A DNA stretch of 59,458 nt, taken from NCBI RefSeq assembly GCF_003596335.1, contig NZ_QZCH01000026.1:1-59458 (forward strand), read 5' to 3'. The stretch is from Motilimonas pumila. GTDB taxonomy: Bacteria; Pseudomonadota; Gammaproteobacteria; Enterobacterales; CBDFNC01. The first letter of the stretch is position 1; every line of letters starts with the position of its first letter. The position numbers and the translations under genes were made by a program. The notes beneath the pieces were generated by a model, which saw only the letters and a program-made list of their open reading frames with translations, did not search any database and was not told the origin of the DNA. Below are positions 28,612 through 39,136 of the stretch, in pieces.

Positions 28612-29360
28612 TTTTTAACCTAAAGACTTAACCCCATCAAGCCGTTCTTGGGTAACATCTCCTTTCTGCACACTGTAAAGTATTCATTAAGTCAGTTTCT
28701 TGTTTAGTTTATTTCAGTATTGGCAATGCAATGTAGATCTCGCCGCTGCTGTATGCTGACGTTTATCAGCATACAATTGAGCTTGCCAATGCTTCATAAA
28801 ATCTTGTGCAATGGCCCGAGATTCAGTGCTTGTTCAAGGATTTGGTCACTCAGTTGAGCTGGACTTGTGAAAGCCGTTGACTGGTTGTCAGACATGGAGT
28901 ATTGGCAAGGGTGATGCAGGCGCCCGGCTTGCCTTTGCTGCTAGAAAGAGCATTTAAGCGCTCATTTTCAAGGGCTTCGTAACTTGCTAGGTGTTGTTGC
29001 AAGTAGAGTCTGAATTTTGTTGATAATGCAATGAGTCCTTCCCAGAGCTAAGGGCGCAGGATCTACCGCATTTCGCTTCAACCCAATGAGATGGTTTATA
29101 CATTTTTTTATAGAGAGGGGCTTTGAAGACTAACCGTTGTAAGGCTTCTTTAACTGTACAGCAAGTGGCAGTGTAGCTGCGAAATTGTAATAGATCGGTT
29201 CACAAAGGGGTAATTGCGAGTGAATGTGAGTCAGTACACTCGAGCGTTTCAAAGGGATTACGCTGTCGCAATTTACTTTGTCAGGGTGATGGCTAACGAT
29301 CATTTTTAATGGCTTGGTGAGCGTCTTATCGAACAAGCTGCTTGCTGAGCTTTGTGCGAG
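28612..29360 (-). pseudogene. Gene-poor stretch with decayed coding remnants, origin unknown
   Basis: No intact gene is visible in this 750-base gap. On the minus strand three short open runs in different frames read like protein: 28850-29047 (65 codons, containing YLQQHLASYEALENERLNAL), about 28714-28838 (containing AIAQDFMKHWQAQLYADKR) and about 29035-29150 (containing INHLIGLKRNAVDPAPLALG). None has a plausible start and they are broken from one another by stops and frame changes, as expected for a dying gene read from 29350 towards 28714. I do not recognise the family. A perfect inverted repeat (28750-28775) lies in it. Confidence 0.4.
28750..28775. repeat. 10-bp perfect inverted repeat in the decayed region
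   Basis: TGTATGCTGA and TCAGCATACA flank the six bases CGTTTA. It has no T-run, and could be a protein-binding site or remnant hairpin. Confidence 0.5.
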
Positions 29361-29394
29361 AAAAAAAGCCACTCTTGTAAGAGTGGCTTTTATT
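29361..29394 (-). terminator. Bidirectional terminator after the metalloprotease gene
   Basis: AAAGCCACTCT/AGAGTGGCTTT hairpin (loop TGTA) with A-run on one side and T-run on the other. It ends the minus-strand protease transcript 50 bases past its stop. Confidence 0.85.
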
Positions 29395-29444
29395 ATTTCG
29401 AGATGACTTTCGCGCGTTTGCTGAAAAGTCATCAAGTGGTTAAC

Positions 29445-32378
29445 TTACAAGGCTTGCCAAGGACCCCACTGCGTGGCACCCGGTACATCACCTTGTGCGT
29501 ACCATTTCGCGCGATATGTTTGGCCTTGGTAAACGACTTCATCCCCTTTGCGGTAAACAGTGGTTTTTTCCCAAGAGTTTTGACTCGGGCTTGCAATGAC
29601 CACAACTTGGGTAGATGCAATTACCTCAAGACCTTGGCTATCAGCAACATTGGCTTGCAGCACGTGCTCACCAGCGCTCAGTACGATATTCAGACTAGCG
29701 CCGGTACCTAAAGCTCCATCAATGCTTGATGACCACTTTACTTGCGGGCCAATATCGCCGTCTTCGGCATCAAATGCATCAACGCTCAGTAACCATTGGC
29801 TGCCTTCTGCTTGTGCTACGTTATTTTGCGGTGCAATGATATTTAATGTTGGCGCGGTGTTTGGTACTTCGTTTGGCTTAACTACGACTTGGGTAAACTT
29901 AAATACCTCCACGCCTTTACTGTCAGTGATAAGGGCTTTTAAAGTGTGGCTGCCTTCGCTTAAGACTGCGCTGATATTCGCGCCTGTACCCAGTAAACCG
30001 TCCCGATCCGATGACCATTGTACTTGCTGGCTGATATTGCCATCTTCTTGGTCAAATGCATCGGCGCTTAATTGCCATTGACTGCCCGCTGTTTGAGAAG
30101 CCTTATAGCGTGGCGACAGAATTTCTAGTACAGGTGGTGTATTAGCTGCCCCTTCAACATTAATGATCAATGACGCAGTATCTGTTGAATTCGATAAATC
30201 AGTAATACTTGCGGTGATAACATGGCTGCCTGCAGTCAATGAAATACCATTGACTTGACCGCCTTGTCCCAGTTCGCCTTGTAAGTCGGATGACCAGACA
30301 ATTTTTTGGCTTATATCACCTTCTTCAACATCTGTCGCTTTGGCAACCAAGCTTAAGCTGTTATTACCTTCGCGAATAGTGACGCCAGTTTGAGGGTAAA
30401 TTAGCTCAATACTTGGAGCCGTGTTATCGCCGCTCAGGTCTTTGCCAAATACCGTAATTTCACCAATGCCGTAAAAGTCGCTTGCCGGTTTAGTTAACAC
30501 TAAACGAATCGCATCGGCGGTAATGTTCAGCGGTACCAAGTTAGTTTGCGGGTCGCCAATAATGTCTTCACTGACTTTTTGCCAGTTGCCATTTTGCAGC
30601 GCTTCCACATGGAATTGATTAACGTAATATTTGTTAGCCCAGTTAACCGTAACCGACTCAATTTGGTAGGTTTGTGACCAGCTAAGATCGATGCTCTCAG
30701 AGAGAGAGTTGCGAGTTGCCCAAAATGTCCCAGTGTTACCATCTATCACTTTTTCCGCAGCGTACGTTGCACTGTATTCATTACTGGCGGTGACCGTGGC
30801 TTTAGCTGAGATATCTAAGATGTAATCAGCGTTGACCGACACTGCAACTGAGCGCGCGGCAGAAACTTGGCTGCCTTTTACGGCATGGTATTCAATGCGG
30901 TACTCGCCGTGAGTTTTACCCTGCCAAGCTCCACCGTAAATACCGTCGTTTGCTTGTCCGTCTTGATGCAGGCCATCGTCAAATAAAGTCACGGTTTCAT
31001 TAAATATGTTAGCGCTGACTTCGGCGCCAATTACCTTCTGGCCACAGCTCTCTACAGTCACGGCTAATGGCATTGTTTCATTAACTTGGTACTGTGCTAA
31101 GGAAAGGGGGGCTTGGCTAAATAGTTGCAAATGTTGTGGGTTACAACCGCTGCTATCGCGAAAAGCCGCTACTTGGTGGCGAGTGTTCGCAAATGCGCTC
31201 GCATTATCGGCTTGCTCTGGAAGGCCAATCGCGACACCTGTGGTGGCAAATTGACCTGGCAGATATTCGTAATCAATTGCTGGGTTAGAGAAGTGTGGCA
31301 CACGAGTACAATTATACCCTTGATCAAAACATGACTGGTTGTAAGCCATGATGGTACGAAAACGGTTACTGTAATCGACGTAGCCAATATTATAGCCCTG
31401 GTGTTCAGGATCTACGCCGCGGTCGTGGGATGCAGATAAATTATGACCAATTTCATGAGCGAGTGCTAACTGGTGTAAGCCGTAATAACGCGCCATTGTC
31501 GTAAATGCCCAGTCTCCGCCATCGGCAGAGTCTGCTGGGATAACATAGCCTAAACCACCATAACCACAGCCGTCTCTGAGCCATAAAGACACCAAATCTG
31601 CGCCGTATTTTTCACGGTAGCTGCTGACATTATCCATTACGCCATCGTTTGGTAAGCGCAGCTGCGTTAATGGGGTGTTCATCTTATTACAAGTGGCAGG
31701 GTTTTCTTGGTAATCGGTTAAGTATGTGAATACCAAGTTCAATTGAATATCGATATTACTGTTGCTAAATGCTTGGTTGGTGATATCGACTGCCAACTGA
31801 ATTTCATCTTTAATGCTGGTAGTACTTTCAGCTTCTGCTTCTGAGGTGTAAGCCACCAGAATATCAATATTGCTTTTGCCTGCTGCTAGGGCGGCTGGTA
31901 CTTGAAATTGAGCGCGGGAGGAGGGTGAGGTCGGTGCGGGAATACCGTCACTTTCTGGTAAGCTCAAAATAGGCAGCGATTTAATTTCAACTAAGCCTTG
32001 GCCTTGACTGTAAATACTGTATTGCGCTTGGTCAAGCATCACCTGACCTGTGATACTGGCTTGATTAACAACCAGCGCAATTTGTCCGGTTACGTCACCT
32101 TGCAGTTGACCTAACCAAGAGAAAGAGCCGTCTGCTCGAACAACCCGAGAGGTTAATACAGCGGTTACCATGCCCAGCTCAGGCAGTTCAAAACTCAAAC
32201 TATCTTGAACGTCTAAGTTAACAAACTGGTCACTCATAATGTGTGATTGTGAGAGAAATGCTGAGAACTGTGGAGCTGGCTGGTGGCTATGATTATGTTG
32301 CGGGCCTGCGAATGCCAGTTGAGTACACAAGCCACCAATAATGGCCGCAGTGGTAAGATGCTTAACAGCATTGTACAT
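29445..32378 (-). CDS. Secreted zinc metalloprotease with discoidin, Ig-like and chitin-binding modules
   Basis: A 977-residue secreted protein. A signal peptide (cleavage near AFA-GPQ) precedes a propeptide-like region. A reprolysin-like peptidase domain (about 165-410) has the zinc site HEIGHNLSASH (His308, Glu309, His312, His318). A REJ/CHU-like segment, an F5/8-type C (discoidin) domain (about 522-650), three Ig/PKD-like repeats (about 655-740, 745-832, 838-925, each with EDGxIxxxVxWSS) and a C-terminal carbohydrate-binding module of the CBM5/12 kind (about 932-977, WEKTTVYRKGDEVVYQGQTY) follow. It is likely exported and aimed at chitin-bound protein; substrate not proven. Single gene, divergent from tadA. 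Confidence 0.85.
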   Translation of the reverse strand: MYNAVKHLTTAAIIGGLCTQLAFAGPQHNHSHQPAPQFSAFLSQSHIMSDQFVNLDVQDSLSFELPELGMVTAVLTSRVVRADGSFSWLGQLQGDVTGQIALVVNQASITGQVMLDQAQYSIYSQGQGLVEIKSLPILSLPESDGIPAPTSPSSRAQFQVPAALAAGKSNIDILVAYTSEAEAESTTSIKDEIQLAVDITNQAFSNSNIDIQLNLVFTYLTDYQENPATCNKMNTPLTQLRLPNDGVMDNVSSYREKYGADLVSLWLRDGCGYGGLGYVIPADSADGGDWAFTTMARYYGLHQLALAHEIGHNLSASHDRGVDPEHQGYNIGYVDYSNRFRTIMAYNQSCFDQGYNCTRVPHFSNPAIDYEYLPGQFATTGVAIGLPEQADNASAFANTRHQVAAFRDSSGCNPQHLQLFSQAPLSLAQYQVNETMPLAVTVESCGQKVIGAEVSANIFNETVTLFDDGLHQDGQANDGIYGGAWQGKTHGEYRIEYHAVKGSQVSAARSVAVSVNADYILDISAKATVTASNEYSATYAAEKVIDGNTGTFWATRNSLSESIDLSWSQTYQIESVTVNWANKYYVNQFHVEALQNGNWQKVSEDIIGDPQTNLVPLNITADAIRLVLTKPASDFYGIGEITVFGKDLSGDNTAPSIELIYPQTGVTIREGNNSLSLVAKATDVEEGDISQKIVWSSDLQGELGQGGQVNGISLTAGSHVITASITDLSNSTDTASLIINVEGAANTPPVLEILSPRYKASQTAGSQWQLSADAFDQEDGNISQQVQWSSDRDGLLGTGANISAVLSEGSHTLKALITDSKGVEVFKFTQVVVKPNEVPNTAPTLNIIAPQNNVAQAEGSQWLLSVDAFDAEDGDIGPQVKWSSSIDGALGTGASLNIVLSAGEHVLQANVADSQGLEVIASTQVVVIASPSQNSWEKTTVYRKGDEVVYQGQTYRAKWYAQGDVPGATQWGPWQAL

Positions 32379-32629
32379 GTTAGGAAATCTCCAAAATGAT
32401 CAAGAAGTAGGAACGGATTGCATTGTATTTTGGCGGCTGAAAACTTGCTTAATGGAAAACTGAAGATTTAAAGTGTTAATTTATTTTTGTATTAAAAACA
32501 ATTGCCTGTAACTTTTCTTTAGGTTTTTTTGAGAACTTTTGGTGATGACAGTTAGATTAAATTTGACATTTTTGACGGCTTTTACGATTCTGCCGAATTC
32601 GATATCAGTGAGTAATAAAAGGGTACCTT

Positions 32630-33127
32630 GTGCAACAAGATGAAAAATGGATGCAACACGCGTTAGCCTTGGCTGACAAAGCGCAGCAACTGGGTGAAAT
32701 ACCTGTGGGCGCGGTAGTAGTGTTAAACGACCGCATTATAGGGGAGGGATATAACCGCTCTATTTGTGATCATAATGCTACCGGGCATGCTGAAATGATG
32801 GCCATTACTCAAGCAGGGCGCGCGGTAGAAAATTACCGCCTAGTTGATGCCACTTTATACGTCACGCTAGAGCCTTGCCCCATGTGCGCTGGTGCAATTG
32901 TACATAGCCGAGTGAAGCGTTTGGTATATGGTGCCAGCGATGCTAAAACAGGCGCGGCGGGGAGCGTATTTAACATTGCTGCTCACCCTCAATTAAATCA
33001 TCAAGCCGAGATCACAGCAGGGGTATTGGCACAGCAGTGCAGCGAACAAATTAGTGCATTTTTTAAAATGCGCCGGGCCCAGCACAAGGCCGCCAAAAAG
33101 GCTGCCAAGCAGCAAGCCGAAACATAG
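32630..33127 (+). CDS. tadA: tRNA-specific adenosine deaminase TadA
   Basis: Deaminates A34 of tRNA-Arg(ACG) to inosine. The zinc and catalytic residues are present: His53 and Glu55 in GHAEMMAI, Cys83 and Cys86 in EPCPMCAGAIV. The GTG start is preceded by AAAAGGG, six bases away. The C terminus is extended by a Lys/Ala-rich tail (HKAAKKAAKQQ). 165 residues. Convergent with mltF; the tadA-mltF-purL order is conserved in E. coli. Confidence 0.95.
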   Translation: MQQDEKWMQHALALADKAQQLGEIPVGAVVVLNDRIIGEGYNRSICDHNATGHAEMMAITQAGRAVENYRLVDATLYVTLEPCPMCAGAIVHSRVKRLVYGASDAKTGAAGSVFNIAAHPQLNHQAEITAGVLAQQCSEQISAFFKMRRAQHKAAKKAAKQQAET

Positions 33128-33184
33128 CTTTGACAGTATGCTGCTAAATAGCATTTGGCTTGTGCTTTTATCAAGGGACTATTT

Positions 33185-33229
33185 TTGAAGTCACTGTTGT
33201 TGAGGCCACTGTTTTTGACGCAACTGTGG
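33185..33229. repeat. Three imperfect 15-bp direct repeats
   Basis: Between tadA and mltF, units starting at 33185, 33200 and 33215 read TTGAAGTCACTGTTG, TTGAGGCCACTGTTT and TTGACGCAACTGTGG. They are not part of a gene. Confidence 0.5.
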
Positions 33230-33255
33230 CGTATGTAGCCATACTATAGTTATGG

Positions 33256-35037
33256 CTAATTTGGTGTATCTAGGCTTTTAGCTGAAGGGGTAGAGTTTGC
33301 GGGTGTTTCAACCGTTGCTGAGGCTTCGGTATCACTTTGTTTGTCGCCGGGCTCCTTTTTAATTGGTTTCTCATCTGCCACAGGAGCTTTAGTCGCAGAG
33401 GGCTTTTTACCAGCAGAGGGCTTTTTACTAGCTGAAGGCTCTTTACCAGCAGAGGGCTCTTTACTAGCTGAGGGCTTTTTACTAGCTGAAGGCTCTTTAT
33501 TCCCTTTTGCAGCGGAGGGTTTTTCCTCAGTAACAGGCTTTTTGTCTGCGGTTGTTGTTTCGTCGGTTAGTGTGCTATTTGGCGCAGTCAAGGATTCACT
33601 CAGCTCAACCCAAGGGTGCAAGGCTAACTGTTGTTCGAATAACTTATCTCTTGCTTGTTTTCTCACCAGCCAGGTTAAGCTTTCTTGATATTGGCGAATG
33701 TTATTGACGTAATGTTTTGCTTCGCCACCTCTGGCATAACCGTAACGGGTTTTTTGGTGCCATTTTTTGCGTTGTAATAGCGGTAGAATATCCTTAACGT
33801 CAGACCAGTTGTCTTGATCTTTACCTAAACTGCGCGCTAATCTTCTGGCATCCATTACGTGGCCAAAGCCTAGATTATAAGAAGCTAAGGCAAACCAAAT
33901 TTTTTCATCCTCGTCGATGCTATCGGGTATGCGGGATAGAATATAAGTCAGGTATTTGGCGCCGCCTCGTACACTTTCTTCGGCATCTACTCGGTTTTTT
34001 ACTCCCATCATTTTGGCGGTATTGTTGGTGAGCATCATCATTCCGCGTACCCCTGTGCGGCTTTTGGCGTTAGGCTTCCAATGGCTTTCTTGGTAGCTGG
34101 TGGCGGCCAGTAAGATCCAGTCAAACTCTTCTGTTTGGTATTTTTCAAACAAAGCTTTGTAATCAGGCAATACGTTTTCTGCCGCGCGTAAGAAACTGCG
34201 GGTATCCACAAAATCAAAGCGTTTGATGTGGCCAAAGTATTTTTCTTCTAACTTGGCTACCACGCCTGCTTGATGCTGTTCACCTATGTATTCTATCAAA
34301 GCAGCGTAGAGGCTATCATCAATGTTTTTTTTCAATAACCAAGCCACAGGCTCTTTGTTTTCAAGGCTAAAGCCTTCTGCGAGGTTGGGGTAATATCTTT
34401 GCGAACGCGCGAGTACCACGTCGTTTACCAGCGCATAGCTTGCTTCGCTGTCTTCTACTTGTTTAAGTAACTCGGCCGGATCTTCTTCGTCGATAGCTTG
34501 CAAACTAAGGTGAGGGTGCTCAGACTTTAATTGCGTTAAAAATTCCTCGTGGGCCGACGATTTTAATACTAATACCGGAGCGTCGATGTCTTCAAACTTA
34601 CGTGGCTTTTTAGAGCCGGTGCGGTAGACCAAGGTTTGCGCGACTTCGTAAAAAGGTGGGGCACTGCGGTATTTGTTCGCTCGCTCTGGAGTAAGGGTCA
34701 AGCCTGCGGCAATCAGATCGATATTGCCGGTATCCAGCTCTTTGAACAATTCGTCGATTGATAGCGCCGGTGACATATCCAGTTTGACGTCTAAACGCTC
34801 GGCAAACGCGATAGCCAGCTCATAATCTAAGCCAGATAATTGCTCTCCTTCATAGAGGTAGCTCACCGGGGTGTTTAAAGTGCCAACGCGAAGCACGCCA
34901 CGCTGTTTGATTTGTTGCATGTGAGTATCGCTAGGCAATGGTTCACAGGCAGATAGCATAATGGCGAACAACAAAAATAAGACTGGCTGCAAGAGATATT
35001 TATTCACAGTACTGCACGACATCCTTGTTACGACCAT
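33256..35037 (-). CDS. mltF: Membrane-bound lytic murein transglycosylase F, with a repeat-built C-terminal tail
   Basis: Peptidoglycan lytic transglycosylase anchored in the outer membrane. A lipoprotein signal (LFAIMLSAC), an SBP_bac_3-type domain (about residues 45-265, VLRVGTLNTPVSY) and an SLT catalytic domain (about 290-450) with Glu in SYQESHWKPNAKSRTGVRG are present. After about residue 485 a Lys/Pro/Ser/Ala-rich tail of some 100 residues is added, much of it from six 18-base repeats encoding PSASKK-like hexapeptides. Usual MltF proteins are near 480-520 residues; this has 593. The ATG at 35037 is taken; one at 35022 is possible. Neighbours tadA and purL fit the E. coli order. Confidence 0.92.
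   Translation of the reverse strand: MVVTRMSCSTVNKYLLQPVLFLLFAIMLSACEPLPSDTHMQQIKQRGVLRVGTLNTPVSYLYEGEQLSGLDYELAIAFAERLDVKLDMSPALSIDELFKELDTGNIDLIAAGLTLTPERANKYRSAPPFYEVAQTLVYRTGSKKPRKFEDIDAPVLVLKSSAHEEFLTQLKSEHPHLSLQAIDEEDPAELLKQVEDSEASYALVNDVVLARSQRYYPNLAEGFSLENKEPVAWLLKKNIDDSLYAALIEYIGEQHQAGVVAKLEEKYFGHIKRFDFVDTRSFLRAAENVLPDYKALFEKYQTEEFDWILLAATSYQESHWKPNAKSRTGVRGMMMLTNNTAKMMGVKNRVDAEESVRGGAKYLTYILSRIPDSIDEDEKIWFALASYNLGFGHVMDARRLARSLGKDQDNWSDVKDILPLLQRKKWHQKTRYGYARGGEAKHYVNNIRQYQESLTWLVRKQARDKLFEQQLALHPWVELSESLTAPNSTLTDETTTADKKPVTEEKPSAAKGNKEPSASKKPSASKEPSAGKEPSASKKPSAGKKPSATKAPVADEKPIKKEPGDKQSDTEASATVETPANSTPSAKSLDTPN
33396..33503 (-). repeat. Six 18-bp tandem repeats inside mltF
   Basis: Units of the type AGAGGGCTTTTTACCAGC vary at a few places and encode the hexapeptide series PSA-(S/G)-K-(K/E). 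The length is a multiple of three per unit, so copy changes keep the frame. Confidence 0.8.
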
Positions 35038-35141
35038 TCTTTTATATCAGGTTCCCACCATAGAGTCATCTGTTTGGCTGCAAAGCTGAGATTGCACAAC
35101 GAAACCACGTAAGTTGTATGGCGTTATTTTAACAATTTCTC

Positions 35142-35147
35142 TATAAT
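35142..35147 (+). promoter_or_regulatory. Possible purL -10 box
   Basis: A perfect TATAAT lies 46 bases before the purL ATG in an AT-rich stretch. No good -35 hexamer is found at the right distance, and I see no clear PurR operator. Confidence 0.35.
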
Positions 35148-35193
35148 ACGCGCGATCTATAGACCCACCCATTTATTAAGTGAGAATACGTTA

Positions 35194-38100
35194 ATGGAAA
35201 TCTTGCGAGGTGCGCCAGCATTATCAGCATTCAGAGTTAATCAACTGCTGAAAGCATGTCAGGACTTATCACTCCCAGTTAGTAACATTTACGCAGAATA
35301 CATGCATTTTGCCGACTTATCAGCGGAACTGACTGAATCACAACATCAAGTACTTGTTAAATTGTTGACTTACGGTCCAACCATTCAAGAACATGAGCCA
35401 GTAGGCCAATTGGTGTTAGTGACACCTCGTCCAGGTACTATTTCTCCTTGGTCATCAAAAGCGACTGACATTGCCCACAATACCGGCCTTGAAAATGTTA
35501 AACGCTTAGAGCGTGGTATTGCTTATTACATCGAAGGTGAGCTTAGCCAGAGCCAATTGGCTGCTGTTGCCGGCGTATTACACGATCGCATGATGGAAAC
35601 GGTTTCTGATGAAATGTCAGATGCGGCAAAATTGTTTGTGGCAGAGCAACCTGGAAAAATGACCAGCGTAGACATTCTTAGTGGCGGGCGTGCAGCGCTT
35701 GAGCAAGCTAATACCGAATTAGGCTTGGCGCTGGCTGAAGATGAAATTGACTACTTAGTTGAAAACTTTATCAAGCTAAACCGTAACCCAAATGACATTG
35801 AATTAATGATGTTTGCACAAGCGAACTCAGAGCACTGTCGTCATAAGATTTTTAATGCAGACTGGACCATTGATGGCAGTAAGCAAGCTAAATCATTATT
35901 TAAAATGATTAAAAATACTTATGAGAATAACAGTGAGTACGTATTAAGTGCTTATAAAGATAACGCCGCGGTGATGGTGGGCTCTAAAGCCGGTCGTTTC
36001 TTCCCAAGCATTGAGAACCGTGAGTACAACTATCATCAAGAAGATATTCATATTTTGATGAAAGTTGAAACCCACAACCACCCGACTGCCATCTCTCCTT
36101 GGCCGGGCGCTGCAACGGGCTCTGGCGGTGAAATTCGTGATGAAGGTGCTACGGGCGTTGGTTCTAAGCCAAAAGCGGGGTTAGTTGGTTTTACCGTATC
36201 TAACCTGCGCATTCCTGGTTTTGAACAACCGTGGGAGACAGACTTTGGCAAGCCTGGGCGCATTGTTTCTGCCCTTGATATTATGCTTGAAGGCCCTTTG
36301 GGCGGCGCCGCGTTTAACAACGAATTTGGTCGACCAAACATTCTGGGTTACTTCCGTACCTACGAAGAGCAGGTAAATAGCCACAACGGTTTAGAAATCC
36401 GCGGTTACCACAAGCCTATCATGTTGGCTGGTGGTCTAGGCAATATTCGCGGCGAACACGTTGAGAAAAATGATATCCCGGTTGGCGCTAAACTTGTGGT
36501 CCTAGGTGGCCCAGCGATGAATATCGGTTTGGGCGGCGGCGCAGCATCGTCAATGGACTCTGGCCAGTCTGCTGAAGATTTGGACTTTGCGTCAGTGCAA
36601 CGTGAAAACCCTGAAATGGAACGTCGTTGTCAGGAAGTGATCGACAGATGTTGGCAACTAGGGGACAACAACCCGATTCAGTTTATCCACGATGTGGGTG
36701 CGGGCGGTTTATCAAATGCGATGCCTGAGCTAGTGGATGATGGTGGTCGTGGCGGTAAATTCCAGTTACGTGCGATTCCAAATGATGAACCGGGCATGGC
36801 GCCTCACGCTATTTGGTGTAACGAGTCACAAGAGCGTTACGTGATGGCGATTAAACCTGAAAACATGCCTGTTTTTGAAGCTATTTGTAAGCGTGAACGT
36901 GCGCCGTTTGCTGTATTAGGTGAAGCAACTGAAGCGCTGCATTTAACGTTAGAAGATGAACATTTCAATAATATGCCAATCGATTTACCAATGGACGTAT
37001 TATTAGGTAAAGCACCCAAAATGCACCGCGACGTAACATCGCAAAAAGCAGCTGGCGAAGCGTTGAAGTTAAGTGACGTGAGCTTGTCAGAAGCTGCGCA
37101 CCGTCTGTTGCGTTTACCTGCCATTGCTGAGAAAACGTTCCTGATCACCATTGGCGACAGAACCGTGACGGGCTTAGTGGCTCGCGATCAAATGGTTGGC
37201 CCTTGGCAAATCCCTGTAGCGAACTGCGCGGTGACAGCTGCAAGTTATGATACCTACGCAGGTGAAGCAATGGCGATTGGCGAGCGTACGCCGGTGGCTT
37301 TACTTGATTTTGGCGCTTCTGCCCGTTTAGCCGTGGCGGAGTCAATCACCAACATTGCTGCCACGCAAATTGGCGAAATGAACCGTCTTAAGTTGTCTGC
37401 TAACTGGATGGCAGCAGCCGGTCACCCTGGCGAAGATGCGGGTTTGTATGAAGCGGTTAAAGCGGTCGGTGAGGAGTTATGTCCTGAGTTAGACATCACG
37501 ATCCCGGTTGGTAAAGATTCGATGTCAATGAAGACCAAGTGGCAGCAAGACGGTGAAAACAAAGAAGTGACTTCACCACTGTCACTCATTATTACCGCTT
37601 TTGCCCGCGTGACAGATGTACGCAGTACAGTCACACCTGAATTGAAAACGGATCAAGGTGATACCGACCTTATCTTGATTGACTTGGGTAACGGTAAAAA
37701 CCGTCTTGGCGCATCTTCTTTGGCGCAAGTATACAAACAGCTTGGTGACACAGTGCCTGACGTAGACAGCGCTGAGCAGCTAAAAGGTTTCTACAATGCG
37801 ATTCAAGCTTTGGTCGCGGACAACAAGCTACTGGCTTACCATGACCGTTCTGACGGTGGTTTATTTACGACTGTTGCCGAGATGGCATTTGCTGGCCACA
37901 CGGGTGTCAGCATAGCGCTTGACCAGTTGGGCAATGACGACTTGGCTGCTTTATTCAGTGAAGAGCTCGGCGCCGTGGTTCAAGTTGCATCAGCAGACAA
38001 AGAATCAGTACTAAACGTATTAGCAGGTCACGGCTTAGCAGCTTGTAGCCACGTTATTGGCGGTCTCACTCAAGATGACCAAGTGAGCTTTAGCCGTAAT

Positions 38101-39081
38101 GGTGTAAATGTACTGAGTGAGTCTCGCAATGATCTTCGTGTGATTTGGGCGCAAACTACTCACCAAATGCAGGCGCTTCGTGATAACCCTGAGTGCGCGC
38201 AACAAGAATTTGAAGCCAAAGCCGATGCCAACGACCCTGGTCTAAACGTGAACCTGTCATTCGACATCAATGAAGATGTTGCAGCGCCATTTATTGCTAA
38301 AGGCGCTGCGCCGAAAATGGCTATTTTGCGTGAGCAAGGCGTTAACTCTCACTTAGAAATGGCCGCCGCGTTTGATCGCGCAGGTTTTGCCGCGACGGAC
38401 ATTCACATGAGTGATATTTTAGCCGGCGACGTTAAACTGGAAGACTTTGCCGGTTTAGTTGCTTGTGGTGGTTTCTCATATGGTGACGTTTTAGGCGCGG
38501 GTGAAGGTTGGGCGAAATCTATTTTGTTCAATCCAAGAGCAAGAGAAGAATTCCAAGCCTTCTTTGAGCGTAATAATAGTTTTGCACTCGGCGTATGTAA
38601 CGGTTGTCAGATGTTGTCTAACCTCAAAGAGTTGATCCCAGGCTCGGAACATTGGCCGCGTTTTGTACGTAATAATTCAGAGCGTTTTGAAGCTCGCTTT
38701 AGCCTAGTAGAAATTCAGCAAAACCCGTCCTTGTTCTTCCAAGGTATGGCAGGCTCGCGTATGCCTATCGCTGTTTCTCATGGTGAAGGCCGCGTTGAAG
38801 TGGCTGATGCCTCTGCGCTGAAAGCCCTTGAAGCCTCTGGCACTATTGCCGCGCGTTACGTTGATAACTACGGTAAAGTAACAGAGCAATACCCAGCGAA
38901 CCCGAATGGCTCGCCAAACGGTATCACGGGCTTAACAACTACCGACGGTCGTGTCACCATCATGATGCCTCACCCTGAGCGTGTTTTCCGCTCGGTGGCG
39001 AACTCTTGGCACCCAAGTGATTGGAACGAGGACAGCCCGTGGATGCGTATGTTCCGTAATGCGCGGGTCAATCTTGGCTAA
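35194..39081 (+). CDS. purL: Phosphoribosylformylglycinamidine synthase (FGAM synthase)
   Basis: Fourth step of purine synthesis: FGAR plus glutamine and ATP to FGAM. The single-chain form has an N-terminal PurS-like domain, two AIRS-like ATP-binding halves ([29 protein letters not shown] is unmistakable) and a C-terminal class I glutaminase with Cys1135 (LGVCNGCQM), His/Glu in SHGEGR and [10 protein letters not shown]. 1295 residues, equal to E. coli. Transcribed alone; divergent from mltF, with a terminator after it. Confidence 0.98.
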   Translation: MEILRGAPALSAFRVNQLLKACQDLSLPVSNIYAEYMHFADLSAELTESQHQVLVKLLTYGPTIQEHEPVGQLVLVTPRPGTISPWSSKATDIAHNTGLENVKRLERGIAYYIEGELSQSQLAAVAGVLHDRMMETVSDEMSDAAKLFVAEQPGKMTSVDILSGGRAALEQANTELGLALAEDEIDYLVENFIKLNRNPNDIELMMFAQANSEHCRHKIFNADWTIDGSKQAKSLFKMIKNTYENNSEYVLSAYKDNAAVMVGSKAGRFFPSIENREYNYHQEDIHILMKVETHNHPTAISPWPGAATGSGGEIRDEGATGVGSKPKAGLVGFTVSNLRIPGFEQPWETDFGKPGRIVSALDIMLEGPLGGAAFNNEFGRPNILGYFRTYEEQVNSHNGLEIRGYHKPIMLAGGLGNIRGEHVEKNDIPVGAKLVVLGGPAMNIGLGGGAASSMDSGQSAEDLDFASVQRENPEMERRCQEVIDRCWQLGDNNPIQFIHDVGAGGLSNAMPELVDDGGRGGKFQLRAIPNDEPGMAPHAIWCNESQERYVMAIKPENMPVFEAICKRERAPFAVLGEATEALHLTLEDEHFNNMPIDLPMDVLLGKAPKMHRDVTSQKAAGEALKLSDVSLSEAAHRLLRLPAIAEKTFLITIGDRTVTGLVARDQMVGPWQIPVANCAVTAASYDTYAGEAMAIGERTPVALLDFGASARLAVAESITNIAATQIGEMNRLKLSANWMAAAGHPGEDAGLYEAVKAVGEELCPELDITIPVGKDSMSMKTKWQQDGENKEVTSPLSLIITAFARVTDVRSTVTPELKTDQGDTDLILIDLGNGKNRLGASSLAQVYKQLGDTVPDVDSAEQLKGFYNAIQALVADNKLLAYHDRSDGGLFTTVAEMAFAGHTGVSIALDQLGNDDLAALFSEELGAVVQVASADKESVLNVLAGHGLAACSHVIGGLTQDDQVSFSRNGVNVLSESRNDLRVIWAQTTHQMQALRDNPECAQQEFEAKADANDPGLNVNLSFDINEDVAAPFIAKGAAPKMAILREQGVNSHLEMAAAFDRAGFAATDIHMSDILAGDVKLEDFAGLVACGGFSYGDVLGAGEGWAKSILFNPRAREEFQAFFERNNSFALGVCNGCQMLSNLKELIPGSEHWPRFVRNNSERFEARFSLVEIQQNPSLFFQGMAGSRMPIAVSHGEGRVEVADASALKALEASGTIAARYVDNYGKVTEQYPANPNGSPNGITGLTTTDGRVTIMMPHPERVFRSVANSWHPSDWNEDSPWMRMFRNARVNLG

Positions 39082-39107
39082 GTTGCTTACACTTTAAACA
39101 AATAATT

Positions 39108-39136
39108 AAACGCGGCCTTTAAGCCGCGTTTTTTTA
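39108..39136 (+). terminator. purL terminator
   Basis: AAACGCGGC/GCCGCGTTT hairpin followed by a run of T residues, 27 bases after purL. Confidence 0.9.

Noticed and set aside
29130..29435. 101-residue minus-strand frame after the protease
   Set aside because: Its first third is a translation of the terminator hairpin and it has no ribosome site; treated as part of the decayed region, not a gene.
33341..33688. 115-residue plus-strand frame opposite mltF
   Set aside because: It consists of the mltF 18-bp repeats read on the other strand (LPAEGFLLAEG...); no ribosome site.
35041..35193. PurR operator before purL or guaB
   Set aside because: No stretch comes close to the 16-base palindrome ACGCAAACGTTTGCGT in either upstream region.
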